DNA of 64,000 bases from Gordonia terrae (lineage in GTDB: Bacteria; Actinomycetota; Actinomycetes; Mycobacteriales; Mycobacteriaceae). Position numbers and translations under genes: made by a program. Location of the stretch: positions 5,518,001-5,582,000 of the forward strand of contig NZ_CP016594.1 of assembly GCF_001698225.1 (NCBI RefSeq). Direction: 5' to 3'. Below are positions 8,042-16,768 of this stretch, piece by piece. The first letter of the stretch is position 1. Every line of letters begins with the position of its first letter. The notes under the pieces were generated by a model, which did not search any database, was not told the DNA's origin, and saw nothing but the letters and a program-made list of their open reading frames with translations.

Positions 8042-9336
8042 GCGACCCCGGCGCCGTCGGTGTCGACTGGGTGACCGCGCGTTTCGGTGTCGAGATCGTC
8101 GCCGCCGACGACGCTCCCCGCGTACACACCGTGCACGATCTCGTCTCACTCGGGTTGCGCCACAATCGACGCCGTGCGCATCTGCTGGTCTCGACCGTCC
8201 TGGGCAAACACATCCCGACATCGCCGGCGATCGTCCGCCGCGCCGCCGATGACCTCGGCGCGGCGATCATCGCCGAGATCGGGGCGGATGCGGCGCGCGA
8301 TGCGGTCGTCTTCGGTTTCGCCGAGACCGCGACGGGTCTCGGACACTGTGTGGCCGAGCGAATCTCCGCGTCACGCTATCTGCATTCGACGCGGCGCCGA
8401 CGACGCGGCGTGACGGTGTCGGGCACCTTCGAGGAAGGGCACTCGCATGCGACGACGCACCTGCTGCAGCCCAGCGATCCCACGTTCCTCGACGCGACGA
8501 CGCCGCAGGAGGTGCTGGTCCTGGTCGACGACGAGGTCTCGACCGGAAAGACCGCACTCGGCGCCATCGAGGCCATCGTCGCCGACCGGCCCCGCACACG
8601 ATTCGTCGTGGCGTCCCTGGTGGACATGCGAACCGCAGCCCAGAAGTCCGAATGCGAGTCCTTTGCAGCGGAATCGGGTGCCGAGATCGCCTATGTGTCA
8701 CTCGCCCACGGATCTGTCTCGCTTCCGCCAACCCTCCTCGAGGACGTGTGGAAGCTCGAGTCCGACGATCTCAATCCGGTGGCACCCCGCCGCGGCGACC
8801 TGGTCGCGGTCTCACTCGACTGGCCCCGGACGGTTCCCGACGGAGGCCGGCACGGAATCCTCCGCGCCGACTCGACGCACTTCCACCGAGCCGCGGCCGA
8901 TTCCGCGGACACCGTGGCGGCACACCTCGATCCGCGGCGTCCGGTCGTCGTGATCGGGCATGAGGAGCTCATGTACGCGCCGCTGTGCATCGCCGAGGCG
9001 CTGGAGCGTCGCGGTTTCGCCACCGCGTATCAGACCACGACGAGATCACCGGCCCACGTGCACGACGTCCCGGGGTACCCGCTCCGCCGCGGATTCCGGT
9101 TCATCGCACCAGAATCCGACCCGGCCACCCCTCGGTTCGTCTACAACGTGTCCTCCGTCGAACACCCAGACCCCCAGGTCGTACTCGTGATCGACACACC
9201 GGCCGACACCGACGAGTTGCGTGCACCCGGCGGACTCGTGGACGTGCTCACCGCCGCCGGACATCCGGTCGTCCTGGCCGTTCTGCCCGAGACCCCCCAG
9301 CGTTCGCTGACCCAAGCGCGGGAGGCGGTGCGCTGA
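8038..9336 (+). CDS. Phosphoribosyltransferase with C-terminal TRSP domain
   Basis: A 432-residue two-domain protein. The N-terminal half is a phosphoribosyltransferase fold with the PRPP-binding loop LVLVDDEVSTGKT near residues 160-172, where the paired acidic residues and STGKT contact ribose-phosphate. The C-terminal half (from about residue 265) matches the TRSP-type domain that accompanies this PRTase in Ter operons; its strands RPVVVIGHEELMYAPLCIAEALE and a late TPADTDELR segment are visible. The expected reaction is transfer of phosphoribose to an unknown base-like acceptor. Start ATG 8038 overlaps the CitE-like stop, and its own stop shares one base with the next start (TGATG). Confidence 0.87.
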   Translation: MSDPGAVGVDWVTARFGVEIVAADDAPRVHTVHDLVSLGLRHNRRRAHLLVSTVLGKHIPTSPAIVRRAADDLGAAIIAEIGADAARDAVVFGFAETATGLGHCVAERISASRYLHSTRRRRRGVTVSGTFEEGHSHATTHLLQPSDPTFLDATTPQEVLVLVDDEVSTGKTALGAIEAIVADRPRTRFVVASLVDMRTAAQKSECESFAAESGAEIAYVSLAHGSVSLPPTLLEDVWKLESDDLNPVAPRRGDLVAVSLDWPRTVPDGGRHGILRADSTHFHRAAADSADTVAAHLDPRRPVVVIGHEELMYAPLCIAEALERRGFATAYQTTTRSPAHVHDVPGYPLRRGFRFIAPESDPATPRFVYNVSSVEHPDPQVVLVIDTPADTDELRAPGGLVDVLTAAGHPVVLAVLPETPQRSLTQAREAVR

Positions 9337-10460
9337 TGGACATCGCCGCCGCCACGCCGCCACTGTGCGGACCGGAGTTCGGTTCGTACGGGGCCGACGA
9401 GGTCACCTGGCTGCTGAAGGACTTGTCCGATGTGGCGCTGGAAGGTGAACTGCGCGAACGGGAACGCCGTATCCAATCCGGGCAGGCGCATTACGCCGAA
9501 TCCCTGCCGATCGAGTATCAGCCGGGGCACGAGTACCAGGAGTTGTTCCACGCGACCCTGCGATCCTCGGCTCAGCGCCTCGCCGAGGCGGTCGGCGTCG
9601 TGGCCGAACTCATCCTGGCCGAGCGTCACTCCGCTCCGACGCTGGTATCGCTCGCCCGAGCGGGGACCCCGATCGGCATCCTGATCCGACGATGGATGCT
9701 CGCCGTCCACGGCGTCGAACCCCGGCACTACACGATCTCGATCGTCCGCGGCCGCGGGATCGACACCGTAGCACTCGATCACATCGTGGCACGTCACCCG
9801 GCCGAGTCGGTCGTCTTCGTCGACGGCTGGACCGGCAAGGGCGCCATCCAGCGCGAACTCACCGCCGCCGTCGACCAGTACGCGCGGTCCGGCCGGCCGC
9901 GATTGCACGACGAACTCGCGGTCCTGGCCGATCCCGGTTCCTGCACGACCCTGTACGGGACCAGAGACGACTTCCTCATCGCGTCCGCCTGCCTGAATTC
10001 CACTGTGTCCGGCCTGGTCTCGCGCACCGTCCTGAATGCCGACCACATCGGTCCCGGCGAATTCCACGGCGCCAAGTTCTATCGTCATCTCACCGACTTC
10101 GATGTCTCGGGAGTGTTCCTCGACACCGTCAGTGCGGAGTTCGACGCGGTGGCCGACCGGGTGCAGGCGACGATCGCATCGATGACGCCCGAGTCGCGCC
10201 GGCCCGACTGGTCCGGCTGGCGGTCCGTCGAGCGAATCCAGGCCGAGTACGGTTTGTCGTCGATCAACCTGGTCAAGCCCGGTGTCGGCGAGACGACGCG
10301 AGTCCTGTTGCGCCGCGTGCCATGGCGGATCCTGGTACGTGCCGACGACCTGCCCGAGCACCGTCACATCCGGCTCCTCGCCGCCGAACGGGGTGTGCCC
10401 GTGGAAGTCTCGCCGGATCTCGCATACTCGTGTGTCGGGCTCATCAAGGAGGACTCGTGA
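9336..10460 (+). CDS. StiP-type PRTase with PELOTA domain
   Basis: A 374-residue protein of the family named StiP (annotated in databases as a cysteine protease, but structurally predicted as a phosphoribosyltransferase). The PRPP-loop motif VVFVDGWTGKGAIQ is at about residues 160-173, preceded by a conserved LARAGTPIGILIRRW helix near residue 106. From about residue 315 a PELOTA/L7Ae-like RNA-binding domain follows (LVRADDLPEHRHIRLLAAER and VPVEVSPDLAYSCVGLI). It is the second PRTase in the operon. I call it PRTase rather than protease because the PRPP loop is intact. GTGA overlap links it to the HAD gene. Confidence 0.85.
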   Translation: MDIAAATPPLCGPEFGSYGADEVTWLLKDLSDVALEGELRERERRIQSGQAHYAESLPIEYQPGHEYQELFHATLRSSAQRLAEAVGVVAELILAERHSAPTLVSLARAGTPIGILIRRWMLAVHGVEPRHYTISIVRGRGIDTVALDHIVARHPAESVVFVDGWTGKGAIQRELTAAVDQYARSGRPRLHDELAVLADPGSCTTLYGTRDDFLIASACLNSTVSGLVSRTVLNADHIGPGEFHGAKFYRHLTDFDVSGVFLDTVSAEFDAVADRVQATIASMTPESRRPDWSGWRSVERIQAEYGLSSINLVKPGVGETTRVLLRRVPWRILVRADDLPEHRHIRLLAAERGVPVEVSPDLAYSCVGLIKEDS

Positions 10461-11311
10461 ACGCCCTGGTCGCCACGGATCTCGACCGGACCATGATCTA
10501 CTCCCGCTCTGCGATGGGCGAGGAGCAGTTCGCGACCCTGGAGACGGTGTGCGTCGAGATCTACCGTGATGCGCCGCTGTCGTACATGACCCAGACCGCC
10601 GTCGAGCTGATGACCCGGCTGGCACACGAGGCCGTCGTCGTACCGACGACCACCCGCACCCCGGCGCAGTACGCGCGAATCGCCCTGCCGGGCAGACCGT
10701 TCCGCCACGCCGTGGTCAGCAACGGTGGTCGGATCCTCGTCGACGGCGACGACGATCCCCGGTGGCGTGCGCACATCGACCGAGAGGTGACCCGTGCGGG
10801 CGCCACCCTCGAGCAGGTCCGGGACGAGCTCCGCACACGCATCGACGACTCCTGGGTCACGGCGTTGCGTACGGCCGACGATCTCTTCTGCTACCTCGTC
10901 GTCGACCCGTCTGCCCAGCCACCGGAGTTCCTCGAGCGATGGCAGGCGTGGTGTGACGCGCGGGGCTGGACAGCATCCCAGCAGGGCCGGAAGATCTATT
11001 CGACCCCGCAGCCGGTGACCAAGTCGGCGGCGATCGCCGAGGTCCGGCGCAGGCTCATCGAGGACGGGACGCTCAACGACTCGGCGATCCTCTGCGCGGC
11101 CGGCGACGGCTGGCTCGACACCGATCTGTTGCTCGCCGCCGATCACGCCATCCGCCCCCGGCACGGCGAACTGGAGTCGCTCGGGTGGTCGGCGCCGGGG
11201 CTCACGATCACGGCCGAGACCGGGGCCCTCGCCGGTGTCGAGATCCTGCGGTGGTTCGGCGAGCGGAGCGGCCTGGACGAGAGCCGGGACGCCCGAGTCC
11301 ACGCACGCTGA
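10457..11311 (+). CDS. HAD-superfamily phosphatase of Ter biosynthetic operon
   Basis: A 284-residue haloacid-dehalogenase-type hydrolase. The nucleophile motif DLDRTM (D8, D10) begins the protein, motif II is the TTTRTPAQY region near residue 60, and motif IV is AAGDGWLDTDLLL near residue 215, so the core is complete; the middle is a sucrose-phosphatase-like cap. It probably dephosphorylates the phosphoribosyl product made by the two upstream PRTases. Start is GTG 10457, overlapping the previous stop by 4 bases; AAGGAG lies 6 bases upstream. It ends one base before the convergent regulator gene at 11312. An ATP-grasp ligase often found in such clusters is absent here. Confidence 0.87.
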   Translation: MNALVATDLDRTMIYSRSAMGEEQFATLETVCVEIYRDAPLSYMTQTAVELMTRLAHEAVVVPTTTRTPAQYARIALPGRPFRHAVVSNGGRILVDGDDDPRWRAHIDREVTRAGATLEQVRDELRTRIDDSWVTALRTADDLFCYLVVDPSAQPPEFLERWQAWCDARGWTASQQGRKIYSTPQPVTKSAAIAEVRRRLIEDGTLNDSAILCAAGDGWLDTDLLLAADHAIRPRHGELESLGWSAPGLTITAETGALAGVEILRWFGERSGLDESRDARVHAR

Positions 11312-12103
11312 TCACGCGGGCGTTGGCCCGAGGACATCGGAATGCCCGTGGCGTCGGCACCAGCTGATCAGGTACCGGGCGTGCAGGCCACACCACCGGT
11401 AGACGGCGGCCTGTGTCATCGGCAACGATGCCTCGTGCTCACCGCGCTCGACGATGATCGGTCCGAGGTAGTGACTCGTCACCTTGTTGGCGGTGTTCGG
11501 CGACACGGTCGCCACCCGGGCGAGTGACGAGTTGTCCGACGCGCTGCCCGAGGCGATCGCCCCGGCGAGTCGACCTGCGGTGTGGCCGCGCCGCCCGGTG
11601 AACAACTCGTAGAGCGGTGGGCGTGGCCCGTCGGGCGTCTTGTCCGGCAACCCCTGACCGTGAGCCACCGATCGCACGACGCCGACCAGCGTGGCGAATC
11701 CGTCGGACCTGGCGATGATGCCCACCACCTCGTCCCGCAGTCGCGCCTCGTCGAGATGATCCTGTTCCATGCCGAGGCCCTGGGTCACCAGGACGACCGG
11801 GGCGTGCCGATCGTGCTCGTCGAGGACGTCGATGACGTCGAGCCCGTCGAAGGTCCACTCCACATCGGGCCGATTCCAGACCAGATCCGCGACCACGACA
11901 TCGAATCGCACGTTGCCGGCGACGCAGTGGACGAACTCGTCCCGACCCGCGGCAACGGTGACCGTGGCCTGATCGAGCGACTTGGCCAGCGGCACGGCGA
12001 TCACGTGCCCCAGCGGCGAAGCGACCAGGACCCGCAAATGGTTCGGCACAGCATGATCATGCTCGAACCGACGGTGGTGTGCGCGATTACGCATGATTTT
12101 CAC
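11312..12103 (-). CDS. Receiver-like HTH regulator, divergent pair A
   Basis: A 263-residue protein with an N-terminal alpha/beta domain resembling a response-regulator receiver (strands LRVLVASPLG, FDVVVADLV and APVVLVTQGLG) and a C-terminal helix-turn-helix (SLARVATVSPNTANKVTSHYL, about residues 200-220) followed by a Trp/Arg-rich tail. The acidic pocket expected after the first strand is missing, so phosphorylation may not be the signal. The start is uncertain: GTG 12103, ATG 12094 and GTG 12049 are all possible, and none has a strong ribosome site. It is convergent with the HAD gene (1 base apart) and divergent from regulator B, suggesting both control the Ter module or each other. Confidence 0.7.
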   Translation of the reverse strand: MKIMRNRAHHRRFEHDHAVPNHLRVLVASPLGHVIAVPLAKSLDQATVTVAAGRDEFVHCVAGNVRFDVVVADLVWNRPDVEWTFDGLDVIDVLDEHDRHAPVVLVTQGLGMEQDHLDEARLRDEVVGIIARSDGFATLVGVVRSVAHGQGLPDKTPDGPRPPLYELFTGRRGHTAGRLAGAIASGSASDNSSLARVATVSPNTANKVTSHYLGPIIVERGEHEASLPMTQAAVYRWCGLHARYLISWCRRHGHSDVLGPTPA

Positions 12104-12316
12104 CGAGTGCGTATGTATTTACCCGGGTGCGCCCACATCCGGTCCGAGATAGCGGTGACAAATCGTCTCAACTTCGTAGGCTGGAGAAGTCGGCGTTCGG
12201 GAAAATGCACATTCTCGGCGTCCGATCGCGAGCCAGGTCGATCACCCGAAGGAACCCGCCGACGTCCACATCGGACTCGCGCGGTTCGAAACGAAGTCGA
12301 CGAGGAGAGCCGGCCT

Positions 12317-12988
12317 GTGTCCGTACCCCTGAACGACGTCCGCCGATCGGCCCCGTCAACCGACAGCATGCCCATCGGGCGGGGGTCGCAGACGCCTCGC
12401 CCCGAACTCGCCGTGACCTCGGGTCCGGCACCGCGCGTCACGGCCGTCGTCGCCGAGGGCGACATCTTCGACGCCGCCCTGGTCGCGCTCATCGAGAGTG
12501 CCGGATACGAGGCGACCGTCGTCGAGCCCGCTCAGCTCGCCGCGCTGCGGAACCCGGCAGCGATCCTGGTCCGGTCCGCCGCGATGCTCGGGTTCGTCCG
12601 CCGCGTGCCGGCGTTGCGTTCGATCCGGGTCATCTTCGTCGGCAGCGGGGTCGCGGGGTTCGAGCACATCCGGATCTCCCCCCGCGCCGCGAGCGCCGAG
12701 GAGGCGCTCCAGCGGGCGTTGGCAACGGTCGCGGGACCCCCGGCGCCGCAGTCCCCGCCCGAGTTCGCGAACCGGGTACGACTCACCGACCGAGAGCTGG
12801 AGATCCTGCAGACCTATACGCTCGGGGCCACGCTGCGTCAGACGTCGCGCGTCCACGAGATCGCGGAAAGCACCGTGCGCGAACACTATCGGCGAGTTGC
12901 ACGACGTTACGAGGAAGCCGGGCGGCCGATCGGGAACAAGGCCCAACTGCTCGTCGAATTGATGAACGACGGGTGGGTGCGACCCTGA
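12317..12988 (+). CDS. LuxR-type HTH regulator with degenerate receiver, pair B
   Basis: A 223-residue regulator. GTG 12317 is chosen because GAGGAGAG lies 7 bases upstream. Residues about 35-130 form a receiver-like domain (VTAVVAEGDIFDAALVALIE, ATVVEP, RVIFVGSG) without the phosphoacceptor aspartate; the position after the third strand reads LVRSAAM. The C-terminus is a LuxR/NarL HTH: LTDRELEILQTYTLGAT then AESTVREHYRRVARRYEEAG. The rest resembles atypical, phosphorylation-independent regulators. It is transcribed away from regulator A across a 213-base gap. The position next to the PRTase operon suggests it regulates the Ter cluster, but no operator was identified. Confidence 0.8.
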   Translation: MSVPLNDVRRSAPSTDSMPIGRGSQTPRPELAVTSGPAPRVTAVVAEGDIFDAALVALIESAGYEATVVEPAQLAALRNPAAILVRSAAMLGFVRRVPALRSIRVIFVGSGVAGFEHIRISPRAASAEEALQRALATVAGPPAPQSPPEFANRVRLTDRELEILQTYTLGATLRQTSRVHEIAESTVREHYRRVARRYEEAGRPIGNKAQLLVELMNDGWVRP

Positions 12989-13059
12989 GCTCTCCACGCC
13001 CGGACATGAATCCATGATGTCTTTCGCCTCACGACACGACGCCCCATCTGCGAGAGACT

Positions 13060-13524
13060 GTGGAGGTGACCACGACCTCTGACATCTCCGGCAAGGGCAA
13101 TCACCGGCTCGCCAACCGACGGACGGTTGCCGCCTGGGCGCTCGCGGTCGTCGAGGCCGTTGTCGCATTCGCGGCCGTCGCCGGCGGGGTGGCTCTGATC
13201 GGCGACCAGTGGGCGATGTCGCGGGAGTGGCTGCACAACACGCCGTTCACCACGTGGACCGGTCCCGGGATCGCGCTGATCGCCGTGATCGCGATCCCGC
13301 ACCTCGTCGCGGTCGCGGCGATCGCCGTGCCCTCCGCACCCGCTCGTCTGGGCGTCCTCGGCGGCCTGCTCGCCGGCGGATCGCTGATCGCGTGGATCGT
13401 CCTCCAGCTCGCACTGCTTCAGGTGTTCTTCTTCCTACAGCCGGTGATGTTCGTGGTCGGAATGGTCGAGGTGGGACTGGCCTTGTGGTGGCGCCGCGGC
13501 GTCGAGACCTCCGCGGCGCGGTGA
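13060..13524 (+). CDS. Small four-helix membrane protein, unknown function
   Basis: A 154-residue protein with four predicted transmembrane helices at about residues 24-48, 70-92, 98-122 and 124-146, short loops and a basic C-terminal end (WWRRGVE). No family motif is recognised. The start may be GTG 13060 or GTG 13066; GAGAG precedes both closely. It stands between the LuxR-type gene and a convergent DUF6480 gene and shows no obvious operon partner. Confidence 0.65.
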   Translation: MEVTTTSDISGKGNHRLANRRTVAAWALAVVEAVVAFAAVAGGVALIGDQWAMSREWLHNTPFTTWTGPGIALIAVIAIPHLVAVAAIAVPSAPARLGVLGGLLAGGSLIAWIVLQLALLQVFFFLQPVMFVVGMVEVGLALWWRRGVETSAAR

Positions 13525-13542
13525 GGGACGCGGGGTTCGCGC

Positions 13543-13794
13543 CTAGAACAGTCCGACCGCACGCCCGATCAGGCCGAGCGCGACCAGCAGGAAGATGACC
13601 GCGGCGATGGCGATGACGATCACACCACCGGCCCGCCTGCGCTGAGGCGGCTCGTGCTCCTCGCCGCCGACGGCGGATTCGGCGGGCGGGGTGTCACCGG
13701 GCGCGACACCGCCTCCGGGCTCGAGGCCCGGCGTACTCGCCGGGTCGGGGTTCTGCGGATTGAACGGTTTCCGAGCGGGGTCGTTGTCTGCCAT
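13543..13794 (-). CDS. DUF6480-type proline-rich single-pass membrane protein
   Basis: An 83-residue protein with a hydrophilic N-terminal half rich in Pro, Gly and Asn (NPQNPDPASTPGLEPGGG, typical of DUF6480 proteins), a basic PQRRRAGG junction and one C-terminal transmembrane helix (IVIAIAAVIFLLVALGLIG). ATG 13794 is chosen since MADNDPARKPFNP matches the family start; an upstream ATG at 13827 adds residues unlike the family. Likely a tail-anchored inner-membrane protein of unknown role. It is convergent with the preceding gene, 18 bases apart. Confidence 0.75.
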   Translation of the reverse strand: MADNDPARKPFNPQNPDPASTPGLEPGGGVAPGDTPPAESAVGGEEHEPPQRRRAGGVIVIAIAAVIFLLVALGLIGRAVGLF

Positions 13795-13876
13795 GAGGCC
13801 GGTGTACCCGGATCGGCGGAAACTCACTCGTCGGGGTCCCCGCGACGTCGCCGGCTGGTCATGGGATCGACCAGAA

Positions 13877-15049
13877 TCACCCGTGCACGCCGTCGTCGAC
13901 GCTCAGTGGGGGCCGCAGGACCAGGACGGTCACGATCCCGACGAGGAAGACCGCGGTCAGTGCGAACGGAACCGGGATCACGGGATCCAGCAGTACGAGC
14001 AGCGCACCCACCGGGACCACGGTGTTCACCAGTCGATCAGCATTGGCACGCAGCGCGATCCACCAGATCCCGATGATGAAGACCGCGATCGGGATCGTCA
14101 CGGTGAACGACGCCTGGGTCTCGGTGAGCTCACTGTGGTGCGTCAAGACGTCGATCTCGACTTCGATCCCGGCCGAGAACGCACCCGCCGCGGCGAAGAC
14201 GAAGTAGTGCACGTATCCGTATCGGAGTGAATCGACGAGCATCCCGCCGATGGCCCGGTGGTGCGGGGGCCAGAAGTAGATCCACCACAGCGCGGCGGTC
14301 GCGATGAACGTGAGGATCGCGATCGAGATGAGGGGCGCGAGTTCCTGCTCACTGTGCAGCGCCTCGATGATCGCATTCGACGAGGCCAGCAGACTCTCGC
14401 CGAGCAGGATGAGCGTGAACAGGCCGTACCTCTCGGTGATGTGGTGCGGGTGCCACGGTGTGTTCCCCTGCCGTTCGGCGATCACGGGCACCGCGAGCTC
14501 GGCACCGACGAGCACCACGAACCCGACCGTCGCCGCGGCACCCGACGGGACGAGCAGCCAGAGCAGCCAGAGAACCTGGACGAGCGCGATCCCGGCAGCG
14601 TAGATCTGGGTCGTCCGGCGACGGTCACCGGCCGAGCCGGAAGCGCGCAGCCACTGGGCGACCATCGCGACGCGCATGATCACGTAACCGACGACCACCA
14701 GCCCGAACTCGTGGTCGACGAAGGCGGGCTCGATCCCCGCGGCCAACACCAGCACGCCCGCCATCTGCACGAAGGTCAGGACCCGATAGAGCCAGTCGTC
14801 GGTGCCGAACGACGTCGCGAACCAGGTGAAGTTCATCCACGCCCACCAGATGGCGAAGAACACGAAGGCGTACGACACCACACCGTCGACGATGTGGTCC
14901 TCGGTCAGTGCGTGATGCAGCTGGACCGCCGCGATACTCACCGCCACCACGAAGACCAGATCGAAGAACAGCTCGAGCGTGCTCGCGGCCCGACCCGGTT
15001 CGGCCGGGTCCCGCGGGCGCATGGTGCTCAGGTGAAATCGCGTGGACAT
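13877..15049 (-). CDS. Low-temperature-requirement A (LtrA) family membrane protein
   Basis: A 390-residue polytopic protein of the LtrA family. The diagnostic N-terminal segment TLELFFDLVFVVAVS (about residues 24-38) and the central HHITERYGLFTLILLGES motif (about residues 213-230) are intact, with roughly ten hydrophobic helices. ATG 15049 is preferred, with GGGGGTT about 9 bases upstream; a GTG at 15073 is in frame. The molecular function is unknown; the name comes from a Listeria cold-sensitive mutant. It is divergent from fadD36. Confidence 0.88.
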   Translation of the reverse strand: MSTRFHLSTMRPRDPAEPGRAASTLELFFDLVFVVAVSIAAVQLHHALTEDHIVDGVVSYAFVFFAIWWAWMNFTWFATSFGTDDWLYRVLTFVQMAGVLVLAAGIEPAFVDHEFGLVVVGYVIMRVAMVAQWLRASGSAGDRRRTTQIYAAGIALVQVLWLLWLLVPSGAAATVGFVVLVGAELAVPVIAERQGNTPWHPHHITERYGLFTLILLGESLLASSNAIIEALHSEQELAPLISIAILTFIATAALWWIYFWPPHHRAIGGMLVDSLRYGYVHYFVFAAAGAFSAGIEVEIDVLTHHSELTETQASFTVTIPIAVFIIGIWWIALRANADRLVNTVVPVGALLVLLDPVIPVPFALTAVFLVGIVTVLVLRPPLSVDDGVHG

Positions 15050-15222
15050 CGTTGCCAACCCCCGATCGGTCACTGCGTGTGGACGAGATCATGCCACCGG
15101 AGCCTCAGCGGACGCGGGTGCGGCGCCGTGGGGCGATGGCTCGGCCGTCGGCGCACGCCGCGTGACCTCGACGATCAGCGCAGGTGACGGGGAGATTCGC
15201 CCCGCCGTGGCACAGTGAAGAC

Positions 15223-16614
15223 GTGCTGCTGCCCACCCTGACCCCCACCGCGCCGGACGACCCTGCCGTGATCCGCGTCGGCGACGACAAGCTGTCGCGC
15301 GAAGACCTGGTCGGGGCGGCGACCGCGGTGGCCGAACGGATCGCCGGCGCGCGCACCGTCGCAGTCCTGGCCACGCCGACCGTGGAAACCGTGCTCGCGG
15401 TGGTCGGCGCCCTGATCGCCGGAGTCCCGGTCGTCCCCGTTCCGCCCGACTCGGGTCCGCGCGAGTTCGAGCACATCCTCGCCGATTCCGGCGCGCAGGC
15501 CTGGCTCGGGCAGGCCCCGGCCGAGCCGACCCTGCCGGTCATCCCGGTCCGGCGGTACGCGAAATCGTGGCACCGACACCCCGAACCGCACGCCGACTCG
15601 ACGGCGCTGATCCTCTACACGTCCGGAACGACCGGCCTCCCCAAGGGCGTGCCGATCACCCGCCAGAGCATCGCCGAGGGACTCGATGCACTCGCCGACG
15701 CCTGGCTGTGGACAGCCGACGACACTCTGGCGCATGGCCTTCCGCTGTTCCACGTCCACGGACTGATCCTGGGGGTCCTCGGCCCGCTGCGGCGCGGTGG
15801 GCGACTGATCCACACCGTCGCGCCGACGGCCGACGCATACGCCGCCGCTGCTGGTGCAGGCGCGAGCATGTACTTCGGGGTGCCGACGGTCTGGAACCGC
15901 GTCGCCGCCGAACCTGCTGCCGCGCAGTTACTCTCGTCGGCAAGGGTGCTCGTGTCGGGAAGCGCCCCGCTACCCGTTCCGGTCTTCGACCGCATACACG
16001 AACTCACCGGGCACCAGATCGTCGAGCGCTACGGCATGACCGAGACGCTGATCACCGTCAGTACCCGCGTCGACGGGGAACGACGCCCCGGGTGGGTGGG
16101 AGTGCCTCTCGCCCATGTGGAAACCCGACTCCTGGACAACGGCGAGCCACTACCGCACGACGGCGAGAGCGTCGGCGATCTCCACGTCCGTGGGCCGATG
16201 TTGGCGTCGGGGTATCTCAATCGCCCGGATGCCACCGCCGAATCGTGGCTTCCCGACGGTTTTTTCGCGACCGGGGACGTCGCCGTCATCGGCGCGGACG
16301 GAATGCACCGGATCGTCGGCCGACGTGCGACCGACCTCATCAAGTCCGGCGGGTTCCGCATCGGAGCCGGTGAGATCGAGACCGTGCTGCTCGCCCACCC
16401 TGCGGTCCGCGAGGTGGCCGTGATCGGCGTACCCGACGACTACCTGGGACAGCGCATCGTCGCCTATGTCGTCGGCGACGAGGTCGCCGACACCGAACTC
16501 ATCGAGTTCGTCGCCGGCGAGTTGTCGAATCACAAACGGCCGCGCGAGATCCGGTTCGTCGAGTCCCTTCCGCGCAATGCGATGGGCAAGGTGCAGAAAA
16601 AGCTGCTGGACTGA
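15223..16614 (+). CDS. fadD36: FadD36-type acyl-CoA (malonyl-CoA-like) synthetase
   Basis: A 463-residue adenylate-forming ligase that activates a short or dicarboxylic acid with ATP and CoA. The P-loop motif LILYTSGTTGLPKG (about residues 129-142), the adenine-site GMTETL (about 271-276), the TGDVAV hinge region and the C-terminal catalytic lysine motif in GKVQKKLL are present. GTG 15223 is chosen because VLLPTLTPTA aligns with the start of M. tuberculosis FadD36 (recalled from memory); an earlier GTG at 15184 adds 13 unrelated residues. No ribosome site precedes it, so it may be leaderless. Just 12 bases after its stop the inverted-repeat nuclease cassette begins. Confidence 0.85.
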   Translation: MLLPTLTPTAPDDPAVIRVGDDKLSREDLVGAATAVAERIAGARTVAVLATPTVETVLAVVGALIAGVPVVPVPPDSGPREFEHILADSGAQAWLGQAPAEPTLPVIPVRRYAKSWHRHPEPHADSTALILYTSGTTGLPKGVPITRQSIAEGLDALADAWLWTADDTLAHGLPLFHVHGLILGVLGPLRRGGRLIHTVAPTADAYAAAAGAGASMYFGVPTVWNRVAAEPAAAQLLSSARVLVSGSAPLPVPVFDRIHELTGHQIVERYGMTETLITVSTRVDGERRPGWVGVPLAHVETRLLDNGEPLPHDGESVGDLHVRGPMLASGYLNRPDATAESWLPDGFFATGDVAVIGADGMHRIVGRRATDLIKSGGFRIGAGEIETVLLAHPAVREVAVIGVPDDYLGQRIVAYVVGDEVADTELIEFVAGELSNHKRPREIRFVESLPRNAMGKVQKKLLD

Positions 16615-16626
16615 GCCACTCGTCTT

Positions 16627-16686
16627 TGAAAACCGCCCGGTGGGCCCGACCCGGCAACGCGCTGCGGGGTCTCCGTTTTCCAGGGG
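16627..16686. repeat. Left 60-bp inverted repeat of nuclease cassette
   Basis: The outer end reads TGAAAACCGCCCGGTGGG (16627-16644) and is a perfect 18-bp inverted match to the right repeat's outer end (17672-17689). Across the full 60 bases the two copies match at 42 positions by eye without gaps. The left element has its own closing arm at 16685-16695 (GGTGGTTTTCA). It starts 12 bases after the fadD36 stop. Confidence 0.85.
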
Positions 16687-16768
16687 TGGTTTTCAGATCG
16701 CGATGCAGTTGTCCACAGGCGCCGCCGGCCCCGATCGCTGACCGGCGACATGATCGACACTGTCTCGC

